DNA from: JBGSYJ01 sp041748075
Lineage (GTDB): Bacteria; Acidobacteriota; Thermoanaerobaculia; Gp7-AA8
Direction: 5' to 3'
Length of the DNA stretch: 64,000 bases
Assembly (NCBI GenBank): GCA_041748075.1
Contig: JBGTDX010000146.1
Coordinates: 1 to 64,000 of the forward strand
A program made the position numbers and the translations under genes. Under the pieces are notes generated by a model. The model was not told the origin of the DNA. It did no database searches and saw nothing but the letters and a program-made list of their open reading frames with translations. Of the stretch, positions 9,590 to 17,685 are shown one piece after another (positions within the stretch are counted from its first letter, which is position 1; each line of letters opens with the position of its first letter).

Positions 9590-10758
9590 GTGCCGAGATT
9601 CTCCCGCACTTTCCGCAGCGGTTCGAATGCGTACTCGATGATCGCGCGGCGGCCGACCGTCACGCGCGCCTCTCCCTGCATTCCCGCTCGCAGCGGATAC
9701 GCCTTTCCTCCCGAGCGGATCTCGGCCTGGTCGAGCGACGCTCGGGCGACGAACGAGTTTCCGCCGGTGCGCGCGACTGCAGCGGGACTGATCCAGTCGA
9801 TCGCCGTCACCAGGACGCCATATCGCTGGTAGGGAAAAGCATCGAAGAAGAGCCGCACCGGCTGTTGCGGCTCGAGCTTCGAGAGCCCGCTCTCCGGCAG
9901 ATCGAGCCGCGCCTCGAGCCTGCCCGTGGCAGGACTGAGCTGGCAGAGCTCCTCGCCGGGGCCGACGACGCCTCCTGCGTTCTGACGCGTGACGGCGATA
10001 CAGACGGCGTTGTACGGCGCGCGCACTTCGAGCAGTCCGTCGGGACTCCCGGAAAGTGGCTGATCGAGGGCTGCGATGCGGATTGACAGATCATCCATCG
10101 CCGAACGCTCTTCGATCCGTTGCCTTCCTCTCGTGATCTCGAGGCCCTGCCGTTCGAGCTGCCGCTGCGCCAGTTCTTTGCGCGCAACCTCGAGATCCTT
10201 CTGTGATTGCTCGAGACTCAGGCGATGCGATGCCAGCTCGATATCGGAGATGAACCCCGTCGCGGCGAGCTTCTGGACGCGAGCCCATAGATCCTGCATG
10301 GTCGCCAGGTGCTGCGCGCGGAAGCTTGCCTCCCGCTGCGCCTGTTCGATCTCGCTATCCTTGATGCGAAGTGTCGAGACGTGCGCCTCCTCTAGCTTCG
10401 CGGACGTCTCCTTCAACGAGGCGAGGGTCTGACGCCGCGAGTCGGTGTCGGTTCTCCAGTCGCGAACGTCGTCGACGCGCATGACGAAGAGGACCTCGCC
10501 CTTTTTCACTTCCTGACCCGTCTTCAGGTTCACCTGCTCGAGTACCGCCTGACGGGGAGAGACGATCGGATCGGCGCCACCTTCCGTGACCAGTACGAAG
10601 CGCGCGTTCACCGTCTCGGAGACCCGCACGAAGATCGCGGCGAGGAGAATGACGAGGAACAGCGAGATGAGCAGCCATGCAAGCGCTCGCGCGAACCACG
10701 GCGGAGGCTCGGTCGCCACGAGCGGGGGATCGGTCTCCCATGTCTTTGCCGGACTCAT
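9586..10758 (-). CDS. HlyD-type secretion adaptor for a peptide exporter
   Basis: Periplasmic adaptor, 390 residues, with one N-terminal membrane helix (about 26-48), a lipoyl-like half near QAVLEQVNLKTGQEVKKGEVLF, a long coiled-coil hairpin (about 120-210) and the second lipoyl half plus barrel (about 235-370). It resembles adaptors that accompany C39-peptidase ABC exporters, such as the NHLP-type bacteriocin secretion proteins. It lies 5 nt after the exporter gene and overlaps the sigma-54 activator by 4 nt. An outer-membrane TolC partner is not encoded in the window. Confidence 0.92.
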   Translation of the reverse strand: MSPAKTWETDPPLVATEPPPWFARALAWLLISLFLVILLAAIFVRVSETVNARFVLVTEGGADPIVSPRQAVLEQVNLKTGQEVKKGEVLFVMRVDDVRDWRTDTDSRRQTLASLKETSAKLEEAHVSTLRIKDSEIEQAQREASFRAQHLATMQDLWARVQKLAATGFISDIELASHRLSLEQSQKDLEVARKELAQRQLERQGLEITRGRQRIEERSAMDDLSIRIAALDQPLSGSPDGLLEVRAPYNAVCIAVTRQNAGGVVGPGEELCQLSPATGRLEARLDLPESGLSKLEPQQPVRLFFDAFPYQRYGVLVTAIDWISPAAVARTGGNSFVARASLDQAEIRSGGKAYPLRAGMQGEARVTVGRRAIIEYAFEPLRKVRENLGT

Positions 10759-10763
10759 CGTCG

Positions 10764-13700
10764 TCAGATCCCCAGTTGCTGGCTCGAAAGGTAGAAATAG
10801 AGACCGCGCGCGGCCATCAGCTCATCGTGAGTGCCCGTCTCGACGATTTCCCCTTTCTCGATCACTACGATCCTGTTCGCGTCTCGGATGGTGCTGAGGC
10901 GATGCGCGATGATCACCGCTGTGCGTCCGGACATGAGGCGCGTCAGGTTATGCTGGATTGCCCTTTCCGATTCGGAGTCGAGCGCGCTCGTGGCCTCGTC
11001 GAAGATCAGGATCGGCGGGTCGTTGTAGACCGCCCGCGCGATCGAGATCCGTTGCTTCTGCCCTCCCGAAAGCGCCAGGCCTGACTCGCCGATCCGGGTC
11101 TCGTACCCTAGAGGCAGGCGCATGATGAACTCGTGCGCATTGGCCAGCTGTGCGGCCCAGAGGGCGCGGTCGAAATCGGGTTCGAAATCACCAAACGCGA
11201 TGTTGCGCAGGATCGTCTCGTCGAACATGTGGTTTTCCTGAAGCACCAGTCCGATCTGTTTGCGCAGATCGCGATGGTTGAGCGTGCGCATGTCCACGCG
11301 GTCGAACAGGATCGTTCCGTCGGTTGGCTCCAGCAGGCCCGCCAGAAGTTTCACCAGAGTGGTCTTTCCGCAGCCGCTCCGGCCCACCAGCGCCACAGTG
11401 CTTCCCGGGGCGATCTCGAGGTCGATTCCGTTCAAAATCTTCGGGGACTCCGGACCTCCGTACCGGAAGTCGGCATTGCGGATCTCGATGCGTCCTTCGA
11501 GTGAGGAAACGGGAACCAGCGCGGAGCGATCGTGTCCCTGTTCCGGCTCCTGCTCGAAGACGTCATCGAGGCGGCCGAGCAGAACCGAGGCGAGCTGGTA
11601 CTCGTCCCAGATCCCAAGAGTTCTCGTGATCGCGGCGAAGGCCATGAGGGTGAGCGAGCTGAACGCCACGAACACGCCGACCGTGATCTCGCCCGCAATC
11701 ACCATCCGGGCACCGACCCAAAGGAAGAGTGCGGTTGCCAGCATGCCGACCACCTGGATCATGCTCTCGTAGGTCATCGTGATAAAACTGCCGCGAAACA
11801 TCTTTTGCGAGACGCGGAGGAACTCGTGAAGCATGGCGTCGCGGAACGTCTGTTCAGCGGACGCGGCCTTCACGGCTTCGATCCCTTTGATTGCATCGAT
11901 CTGGTGCGAATTGTAGCGGCCCCAGCTCTCTTCGAGATCGGCAAACAGAGGGCGAAGCAGCCTGACCGAGAAGAACATCAGTGCCGCGTAGAACGGCGCA
12001 GTGAGCAGAAAGACGCCTGCGAGCTTCGGGCTGTAGATCGTCATGAGCCCGACCGCTCCGATGCAGCTGATCACCGAGAGAACGCCGCCTATGCCATGTT
12101 GCACGGCGAACTGGCGTACCTGACGGGCGCCGCTCAGGCGTCGCTGAATGTCGCCCGTGCGCCTGCTGTTGAAGTACGACAGCGGCAGAGCGAGCAGTTT
12201 CCGCGTGAGAAAATCGAGAATCCCCGAGTCGATGCGAACGGCCGCGAAGGCGAGTAGGTACTGCTGCGCGAGATTCGACAGAACCATGAATACGATCGCC
12301 ACGGTCATCCCGAGGACGATCACGTTCAGCATGCCGACATCGTTCTCGACGATTACCCTGTCGACGACCATCTGGGTGAAGATCGGAAAGAGAAGCTGGA
12401 GCAGGGTGACGATACCCGCGAGCAGAAAAACCTGAATGAACAGCGTGCGATAACCGGCAAAGAATGGTTTGATCCACGCGAGGCTGCTCCGGCTCTCGGG
12501 AGTGTCCGCAAAGGCATCGGTGTAATCGAAGAGGGCGGCATAGCCGGTCCATTTGTTTTCGAATTCCGCCCGTGGAATCCTGCGGATGCCGCTCGCCGGG
12601 TCGGCGACTCGAACGTAGCGTGGTCCGACATCGAACACCACGAGCCAGTGGTTGCCCTCCCAATGGACGATGGCCGGCATCGGCATCATGCTAAGGTTCC
12701 TCGGCGTGACTTTGAGCGCGCGTGCAGAAAGCCCGAGCTCGGTCGCCGCACTGCAGAGCGCTTGGAGACTCGTTCCGTCCGTCGATGTGAAACAGAGCTT
12801 TCGAATGCGGGCGAGGCTGACTTTCCGTCCGAAATGACGGCAGATCATCCCGAGTGATGCAGCGCCGCAATCCATCTCGTCGATCTGGCTGACGAACGGA
12901 AACTTCCGGATCCTCTTTCGTCTCGGAGGGGAGTCCGAGGCTTCTTCGAGCTCGGAGCCGTCGGTCTGACTCGGGCCGACTTTCTCGCTGACCGTCGTTT
13001 CGGCGGGCAGCATTTCGCTGGCAAAGTCGAGCGGCACCCGGGCTTCCGTCCCGGCGTTGTACTGGGCAAGGCGCTCTTCCAGTAGGAATTCGAATTCTGG
13101 GAACCGGCGGCGGAGGTCGAGCACGGTCTGGGTAGGTAGCGCCAGCAGCGTGCAGTCGGTGACCGCCTCGGCTGAAGCTGCCCTTGGAGAGCCGTTGAGA
13201 ATCGAGAGCTCGCCGAAGAAGTCGCCTTCGCGGTAGAAGGCCAGAAAGTGCGGCTCGCCGTTGAGGCTGTCGAAGACGCGGACTTTCCCCGACTGCACCA
13301 CATACATCGGTCCTGCGGGGTCTCCCTGCGTGAGAATGCGTTCACCGGCGGAAAAATTCGCCAACGTCATTCTCTGAATCAGCTCACTGAGCGCCGGCTC
13401 CGGCAGTCGTCCGAAGTTGCTGAACTCGTAGAGGAATCCATGAAGCGTCCGGAATCGATGCGTGGCCTCGAGGTATCCCTTCAGCTCGGGAAACTCGGCG
13501 ATCAGGGCGTCGAAGTCTTCATGCGAAAGCCGCAGGGCTTCGACGATGCTCGAGCAGCGCACGCTCGCCGTTCGGGGAACCTTCGACAGCAGCGCAGACT
13601 CGCCGAACTCGCTTCCGGGGCGGAGAACATTCAGGGCGATCTCGTCGCCGCGCTCGGTTGTTTTGATCACCCGGGCCCGCCCGGCGACCAGAATGTAAAA

Positions 13701-13844
13701 CGAGTCCGCTTCTTCGCCCTGCCTCACGATGACGTCGCCGAAGTCGTACCGCACTTTCCGAAACAGAGAGCGTACGCGCGCCTGATGTTCCGGGGGGAAG
13801 AACCGGAACACGGATGACTGGCTGAGAAAGGGCTCAGTGCTCAT
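10764..13844 (-). CDS. Peptidase-containing ABC exporter with two N-terminal cyclic-nucleotide-binding domains
   Basis: A 1026-residue bifunctional exporter that would cut a double-glycine leader and pump the peptide out. In order: two CRP-like cNMP-binding domains (about 20-135 and 150-262), a linker, a C39 peptidase (about 312-445) with Cys326 in DEMDCGAASL, His399 in WEGNHW and Asp415 in ADPASG, a six-helix ABC membrane domain (about 460-745) and an ABC ATPase with Walker A GRSGCGKT (821-828), LSGGQKQR (925-932), Walker B ILIFDE (945-950) and His981. All catalytic residues are present, so both protease and ATPase should be active. The start overlaps the upstream parvulin-like gene (ATGA). 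Doubled cNMP domains suggest gating by a nucleotide or redox ligand; HetC-like cyanobacterial exporters have comparable fusions. Confidence 0.95.
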   Translation of the reverse strand: MSTEPFLSQSSVFRFFPPEHQARVRSLFRKVRYDFGDVIVRQGEEADSFYILVAGRARVIKTTERGDEIALNVLRPGSEFGESALLSKVPRTASVRCSSIVEALRLSHEDFDALIAEFPELKGYLEATHRFRTLHGFLYEFSNFGRLPEPALSELIQRMTLANFSAGERILTQGDPAGPMYVVQSGKVRVFDSLNGEPHFLAFYREGDFFGELSILNGSPRAASAEAVTDCTLLALPTQTVLDLRRRFPEFEFLLEERLAQYNAGTEARVPLDFASEMLPAETTVSEKVGPSQTDGSELEEASDSPPRRKRIRKFPFVSQIDEMDCGAASLGMICRHFGRKVSLARIRKLCFTSTDGTSLQALCSAATELGLSARALKVTPRNLSMMPMPAIVHWEGNHWLVVFDVGPRYVRVADPASGIRRIPRAEFENKWTGYAALFDYTDAFADTPESRSSLAWIKPFFAGYRTLFIQVFLLAGIVTLLQLLFPIFTQMVVDRVIVENDVGMLNVIVLGMTVAIVFMVLSNLAQQYLLAFAAVRIDSGILDFLTRKLLALPLSYFNSRRTGDIQRRLSGARQVRQFAVQHGIGGVLSVISCIGAVGLMTIYSPKLAGVFLLTAPFYAALMFFSVRLLRPLFADLEESWGRYNSHQIDAIKGIEAVKAASAEQTFRDAMLHEFLRVSQKMFRGSFITMTYESMIQVVGMLATALFLWVGARMVIAGEITVGVFVAFSSLTLMAFAAITRTLGIWDEYQLASVLLGRLDDVFEQEPEQGHDRSALVPVSSLEGRIEIRNADFRYGGPESPKILNGIDLEIAPGSTVALVGRSGCGKTTLVKLLAGLLEPTDGTILFDRVDMRTLNHRDLRKQIGLVLQENHMFDETILRNIAFGDFEPDFDRALWAAQLANAHEFIMRLPLGYETRIGESGLALSGGQKQRISIARAVYNDPPILIFDEATSALDSESERAIQHNLTRLMSGRTAVIIAHRLSTIRDANRIVVIEKGEIVETGTHDELMAARGLYFYLSSQQLGI

Positions 13845-14932
13845 CGGGCGGTACGGAACGCTTCGGATGGCTGAATGTAGCGGGGGCAGAGCGCGGAGAA
13901 CGTCTGCTCGATGATGAGTGCATCCAGACGACGTGCGACAGCCGGTTCGTGTATCGAGGGCTCGAACCTACGCATGACCTGAAAGACCCGGAAGCCGCCG
14001 TCGACTTCCACTGGCTCGAGAGCTTCCCCCACTTCTGTACAGAAGAGGCGTTGTCCCAGGCCTGGTTCCACCCTATCGAGCCACACCTCGGAGTACTCGG
14101 AGCAAAATCCGCTTTCTCGTGCGGTCTCCGAGAGGCTTACCCTGTCCTCGCGGACGCAGAGGTAAGCCTCGCGGGCAACCGCCTCGGAGTCGACCTCCAG
14201 CGTCTCGATGCCGATCCGTGCGAGAGACAGGCCCATCGAGTCGAGTTGCTGCGCTCTGGCACCCTCTGTGAGTGCCAGCGCGCACGTCCGGTCATAGGCT
14301 GCCTCCATGCGCGCCATCTCCAGTAGCCACGCGTGATCACGACCGGCACCCGAGAGCCAGGCTGGAAGCGCTGATTCGTCGAGCCGGTGAAGATCGAGGA
14401 AATGTTGCATCGCAGTGGAGGCGGAGGTGATCTCTCCCTTTTCCGCCAGGTCCAGGTCAGCGGCAACCCGCCGTTGCAGTGCCGTGTCGAGGTCTTCCAT
14501 CAAACCGGACATCCAGAGATGCACGTGCAGGAGCTCCGAAAGATTTTCGGGCTCAACGACGAGGTTCCCGGCCGGCAGATTCTCGAGGTACCACCGGCGG
14601 AGAATCCATCCAGTGAAGTCTTCCGTCCTCATCCCGCGAGCCCGGATCCATTCCTCGGTTTCTCCCGCGCTGATCAGATCGCGGTCGTAACGGTATCTGT
14701 CGGAAAATGCCTGGAGGTCGTCGGAATCGGGTTCGTGACCCAGCTCGTCGGCCAGTTCCTCCGCACCCGCCAGCTCGAGCGTTTCGCGGATCGCGTCCTC
14801 GAGGTCGTTGCGAAAGACCGCTGCCGCGAGGGCGTCGTCGACGGTCCAGGACTTTCCACCAGCGACGAACAGCACGATCCCGCTGAGCGCCGTGCTCAGA
14901 TCCCTCGTCAGCAATCGTTCCGAAGCGGGCAT
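13841..14932 (-). CDS. Parvulin-like (PpiC-related) protein of the peptide-export operon
   Basis: First gene of the exporter operon, 363 residues. The N-terminal two-thirds is alpha-helical with SurA-like character. The C-terminal 100 residues resemble a parvulin rotamase: VSLSETARESGFCSEYSEVW, then LFCTEVGEALEPVEVDGGFRVFQV, then a helical tail. No signal peptide is visible, so it is probably cytoplasmic and could hold or fold the peptide substrate before export. Related parvulin-like genes are known next to C39-type peptide exporters. The ATG at 14932 has GGAGAGGTG upstream. Whether the rotamase site is active cannot be judged. Confidence 0.8.
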   Translation of the reverse strand: MPASERLLTRDLSTALSGIVLFVAGGKSWTVDDALAAAVFRNDLEDAIRETLELAGAEELADELGHEPDSDDLQAFSDRYRYDRDLISAGETEEWIRARGMRTEDFTGWILRRWYLENLPAGNLVVEPENLSELLHVHLWMSGLMEDLDTALQRRVAADLDLAEKGEITSASTAMQHFLDLHRLDESALPAWLSGAGRDHAWLLEMARMEAAYDRTCALALTEGARAQQLDSMGLSLARIGIETLEVDSEAVAREAYLCVREDRVSLSETARESGFCSEYSEVWLDRVEPGLGQRLFCTEVGEALEPVEVDGGFRVFQVMRRFEPSIHEPAVARRLDALIIEQTFSALCPRYIQPSEAFRTAR

Positions 14933-15255
14933 CGATCACCTCTCCAGACAGCCTCCCCGTCCATACCGGAGGCGGGCAGGCGGAACCATCGGGTCAAGGA
15001 AAGAGACGACTAGTATCCCCTAACAATGGCAAAGAGGGGAGCCCCATGCGGCAGGGCCCTCCGAGGCCCTGCGTTCTCCGAGCAGTAAGGTTGTACGACA
15101 ACTGGAGCGACTACCCGGGATGAATGCTCCAGGTAGGGTACCGCTTTACGATTCGGAAAAGGCAGGGCCAGGGAAGGCCTGCCAAATGGAGCGGACGGCC
15201 AGGATCCGGTACGATGGGACCTTCCAACGTTGGTCCCAACTGATGCGAGGTCCAG
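14933..15255. other. Divergent intergenic region between exporter operon and methyltransferase
   Basis: 323 nt that must contain the promoters of both divergent units. Short imperfect palindromes are present (GGCAGGGCCCTCCGAGGCCCTGC near 15051 and GGCAGGGCCAGGGAAGGCCTGCC near 15163). No convincing sigma-70 or sigma-54 promoter or gene was found. Confidence 0.5.
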
Positions 15256-16458
15256 ATGAACATCCAGAGCCGCGTCCGGCGGATCTATGAGCGTCGTCCC
15301 TATCCGCCACCGGAACTGCGAAAGAAAAGGGAGCGGTGGTCGTTGCCGCCGCTCGAGTGGATCGTTGCGGTCTCCGACCCGGAGCGCCCTCCGGTCCGGA
15401 GGATTCTGGTTGCTGGATGCGGTGTCGGCAGCGAAGCATTCGCGTTTACCCGCCGCTTCCCGGCTGCGGAGGTCGTCGGAGTCGATTTCAGTCCACGTTC
15501 GATCGAGACGGCGCGGCGCCTTCAGCGGCGGCTGCCCGGAGGAGATCGAATTCGATTTGAAGTAGCCGATCTCACCGACTCGAGGCTGCCGGAGATTACC
15601 GAAGGAGATTTCGATCTCGTGTCCTGTCATGGGGTGCTCTCTTACATTCCTGACCCCGTGGTCCCGCTTCGCAATTTCGTGAAGGCGATGTCGAGATGGG
15701 GCACGCTCGTACTCGGCGTGAACGGGGCGATCCATCCGAGTCTCCGGTGTCGGCGTTCCCTTCCGTTGTTCGGAATCGATCCTGATGAATTTCGCGACAC
15801 GAAGAGGAGCCGGGAGGTGCTTGCGGTTCACGATTCGATCATGGTTTGTCCGCAGGTGCAGCTTGCCGATCAGACGGCGGTGTACATCGCGAGCGACATC
15901 TTCGGCCCGTTGAACCACTCGTTGCCGTTGAGGGAATGGAGCCGCATGTGCCGTGAGGCAGGTCTCTACCTGCGTTCCAACTTCTATGCGAACATTCCGC
16001 TGAGAGCGATTCTGAACCGCGGGCAGCAGCGGCTGATGATGCCGCGCTCGAGGGCGGAGGTCAGCGAGCTGTTCGACGTGATTCAGCCCGGCACCTTTTA
16101 CCGCGTTGTGTACTCGCGCCGGCGGCCGAAAGAGCCCGACTGGGCTGACGGCAGATCGCTGCTCGACTGGAAGCCGGTCGTCTCGTCCCTGTTCACGTTC
16201 GAATGGCCCGCCCCCGGCGGCGCTTGGCACAACCTCAAATGGCTGACGCTCGCCAGCAAGGCCATCAACACGAAAGTGACGCTTCGCGTGCCGCGATGGG
16301 AGATCGAGATTCTCCACCAGAGCAACGGCGAGAAATCCCTGCGAGAGATGCTGGGGGAGGTGAAACCGAAAGTGTCTCCCGGTGCATTGAGCGAGCAGCT
16401 GTACATTCTTCACCAGCTCGCAGTCATCAACTTTCTCCCTCCCGGATCGGCTCGATAA
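15256..16458 (+). CDS. Class I SAM-dependent methyltransferase with C-terminal winged-helix-like domain
   Basis: 400 residues. The N-terminal Rossmann methyltransferase has motif I RILVAGCGVGSEAF (residues about 52-65), the acidic residue after strand 2 in VVGVDFSPRSIETARR, motif II/III FEVADLTDSRL and LVSCHGVLSYIPDP. After about residue 290 a separate domain ends with a segment (about 355-395) rich in helices, including SLREMLGEV and LSEQLYILHQLAVINF. This looks like a winged helix or PqqD-like fold and resembles the regulatory ends of some protein methyltransferases. The substrate is unknown. It diverges from the peptide-exporter operon and is followed 365 nt later by peptide B, so a role in modifying peptides or their partners is conceivable but unproven. 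Start ATG 15256 has GCGAGGT upstream. Confidence 0.85.
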   Translation: MNIQSRVRRIYERRPYPPPELRKKRERWSLPPLEWIVAVSDPERPPVRRILVAGCGVGSEAFAFTRRFPAAEVVGVDFSPRSIETARRLQRRLPGGDRIRFEVADLTDSRLPEITEGDFDLVSCHGVLSYIPDPVVPLRNFVKAMSRWGTLVLGVNGAIHPSLRCRRSLPLFGIDPDEFRDTKRSREVLAVHDSIMVCPQVQLADQTAVYIASDIFGPLNHSLPLREWSRMCREAGLYLRSNFYANIPLRAILNRGQQRLMMPRSRAEVSELFDVIQPGTFYRVVYSRRRPKEPDWADGRSLLDWKPVVSSLFTFEWPAPGGAWHNLKWLTLASKAINTKVTLRVPRWEIEILHQSNGEKSLREMLGEVKPKVSPGALSEQLYILHQLAVINFLPPGSAR

Positions 16459-16521
16459 GATCCGGCCTGACCTGAGCGCTCGATCTCGCAGGTCCTCAAC
16501 GTAAGCGCCGATGCCGCGCGC

Positions 16522-16553
16522 CACCCTCTCCCCGACTTCGCGGGGAGAGGGTG
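16522..16553. repeat. Short palindrome, CCTCTCCCC family (copy 1)
   Basis: CACCCTCTCCCCG and its complement CGGGGAGAGGGTG around a 6-nt loop. Copies are at 17622 and 32107 and a split one at 30899/31077. The remainder of 16459-16732 shows no gene. Confidence 0.8.
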
Positions 16554-16732
16554 AGCACGACGGCGAGCGTATCCGCATTCCACGCGGCCGCCTCCTCTGG
16601 TCGCCGAAACGGTGCCACGAGATTTCGATTTGGAGCCATGAGACTTCTCTTTTGGGCCAGCAGCGGAGGTGGCGCCGGAGCACGAATGGACCTAACTTTT
16701 TCGTACTGAGTCTCTTAGGGTTACGGCCTGGA

Positions 16733-16751
16733 GTGGCATCGATCCTGTTGT
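16733..16751 (+). promoter_or_regulatory. Candidate sigma-54-type promoter upstream of peptide B
   Basis: TGGCATCGATCCTGTT (16734-16749) lies 74 nt before the ATG of peptide B. It matches the motif before peptide A at 14 of 16 positions. GG and GT are separated by 10 nt, the spacing of the sigma-54 -24/-12 elements, although the consensus has GC at -12. A sigma-54 activator is encoded in the neighbouring operon. Confidence 0.45.
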
Positions 16752-16823
16752 AAGCAGCAGCCTGCCTATGTTCGTGAAACAAGGTTCACCGCGCCCAGAG
16801 CGCATTATCGAAAGGAGAAAGTC

Positions 16824-16943
16824 ATGGCAAAACCAAAGAAAAGTAAATCTGAGCAGAAGCCGTCGGTCAAGGTCCAGGATCTCAACCCCGGGAAGGATCC
16901 GAAGGGCGGCAAGACTACCACGCGTGTTAACAAACTCTCCTGA
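16824..16943 (+). CDS. Putative double-glycine leader peptide B (candidate exported peptide)
   Basis: A 39-codon gene with a strong ribosome-binding site AAAGGAG (16811-16817) seven nt before the ATG. The product starts with a Lys-rich stretch, then KPSVKVQDLNPGKDPKGG (residues 12-29), and ends in the 10-residue tail KTTTRVNKLS. It shares D-L-x-P-x5-G-G with the 52-residue product at 8275, with similar flanking residues (KP, then alternating aliphatic and basic). The Gly28-Gly29 pair fits a C39 peptidase cut site, and the exporter operon with an intact C39 domain starts 1.9 kb away. The tail is basic and rich in Thr, with no cysteine. This is the clearer of the two candidate exported peptides, because it has both a ribosome-binding site and a spaced promoter candidate. 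Confidence 0.7.
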   Translation: MAKPKKSKSEQKPSVKVQDLNPGKDPKGGKTTTRVNKLS

Positions 16944-17330
16944 AGGGATGTCTTCGTAAGCCCGCGGTTCGAAGGGCTGAACGCCCAGACGCGCCGCTGG
17001 CTCGAGCTCGAGCAGACCGTCAACGAACGAATCTTCGCCGAGCCCGGGCCGGTGACCGTCGATCTCGGCGGCCGGACGGTGCAGAGTCGCCTGCATCCCG
17101 GCCGCCGCGGTACCTGGAATCAGGAAGTGGTCTGGGTGCCTTCCCATCGCGCCCGTGTTTACGGCGAGCTCGATTGTGAGTCAACGGAGAGCCCGTTTCG
17201 CCGCGAGGGATGCACGCCGCTCCTGGTCGAAATGATTCGGGAGAGCGGCCTCACGACGGAGACATACGTGATGGAGAAGCTCATCGATCCCTACGTCGAG
17301 GTGCTGCTGGCGAGGTTTTGTGGGGGCAGC
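16944..17330 (+). pseudogene. Gene fragment of unknown family, lacking a start and cut by an IS remnant
   Basis: Directly after the stop of peptide B, in the same frame, a coding-like stretch runs for about 120 residues (for example SPRFEGLNAQTRRWLELEQ, GTWNQEVVWVPSHRARVYGE, ETYVMEKLIDPYVEVLLARF). No ATG or well-placed GTG precedes its first convincing residues. At about 17315-17335 the frame runs into an IS481 transposase remnant on the other strand. Codon use is typical of the genome. I do not recognise the family with confidence; the last 40 residues vaguely recall IucA/IucC siderophore synthetases. It is most likely the internal piece of a larger gene lost on both sides. Confidence 0.55.
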
Positions 17331-17334
17331 TCTT

Positions 17335-17520
17335 TGGTACCGGCCGCCGGCTCACCAGCGCTCCCAGTCCTTCCGCTTCGTAGAGCCGCAGCCACAAGTA
17401 CACGGTGGGATGACTCACGCCAAACTGCTCGGCCAACTCCGTCACGCTGTAGTGGCCGGACTCGAACTTCCTGACAAGCTCTTCTCGTTCGCTCACGACT
17501 GTTGCTTCCTTCCACGGCAT
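17335..17520 (-). mobile_element. Truncated IS481-like transposase (N-terminal HTH part only)
   Basis: About 62 codons starting MPWKEATVVSEREELVRKFE and containing the helix-turn-helix SVTELAEQFGVSHPTVYLWL followed by SRRP, the typical IS481/IS3-group N-terminus. The reading frame loses similarity at about 17334, and no DDE catalytic domain follows, so the element is dead. Upstream (17555-17605) two imperfect copies of TGTAAAG-CTCCG sequence may be the remains of its terminal region. The junction with the gene fragment to the left marks an old insertion or deletion. Confidence 0.75.
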
Positions 17521-17621
17521 GGCAGCACCTCGCTGCCGTTAGTTTGCACGTGTAAAGGAGGCTCCGAGTTTTCTGTAAAGAGGGTACCGGAGTTTGTACC
17601 TCTTGAGACCCTCAATCCTGA

Positions 17622-17651
17622 CCCCTCTCCCCGTTCACACGGGGAGAGGGG
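17622..17651. repeat. Short palindrome, CCTCTCCCC family (copy 2)
   Basis: CCCCTCTCCCCG and CGGGGAGAGGGG around a short loop, about 35 nt before the end of the convergent secreted-protein gene. Confidence 0.8.
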
Positions 17652-17685
17652 AAAGCAGTCGTCCGGTCACGCAGTAGGAACTCCA

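Noticed and set aside
15028..15047. TGGGGCTCCCCTCTTTGCC on the minus strand as a sigma-54 promoter for the exporter operon
   Set aside because: The GG to GC spacing is 11 instead of 10, and the -24 block is poor.
15026..15088. Possible 20-codon plus-strand peptide (MAKRGAPCGR...) in the divergent intergenic region
   Set aside because: It lacks the D-L-x-P-x5-G-G pattern, has no good ribosome-binding site and overlaps a palindrome.
15010..16782. Very long minus-strand open frame (590 codons) opposite the methyltransferase
   Set aside because: It is antisense to a gene with clear methyltransferase motifs; its own translation is Arg/Pro-rich and lacks any domain, as expected for a GC-rich shadow frame.
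16944..17330. IucA/IucC siderophore synthetase fragment
   Set aside because: Only the last 40 residues show a vague likeness; too weak to name the family.
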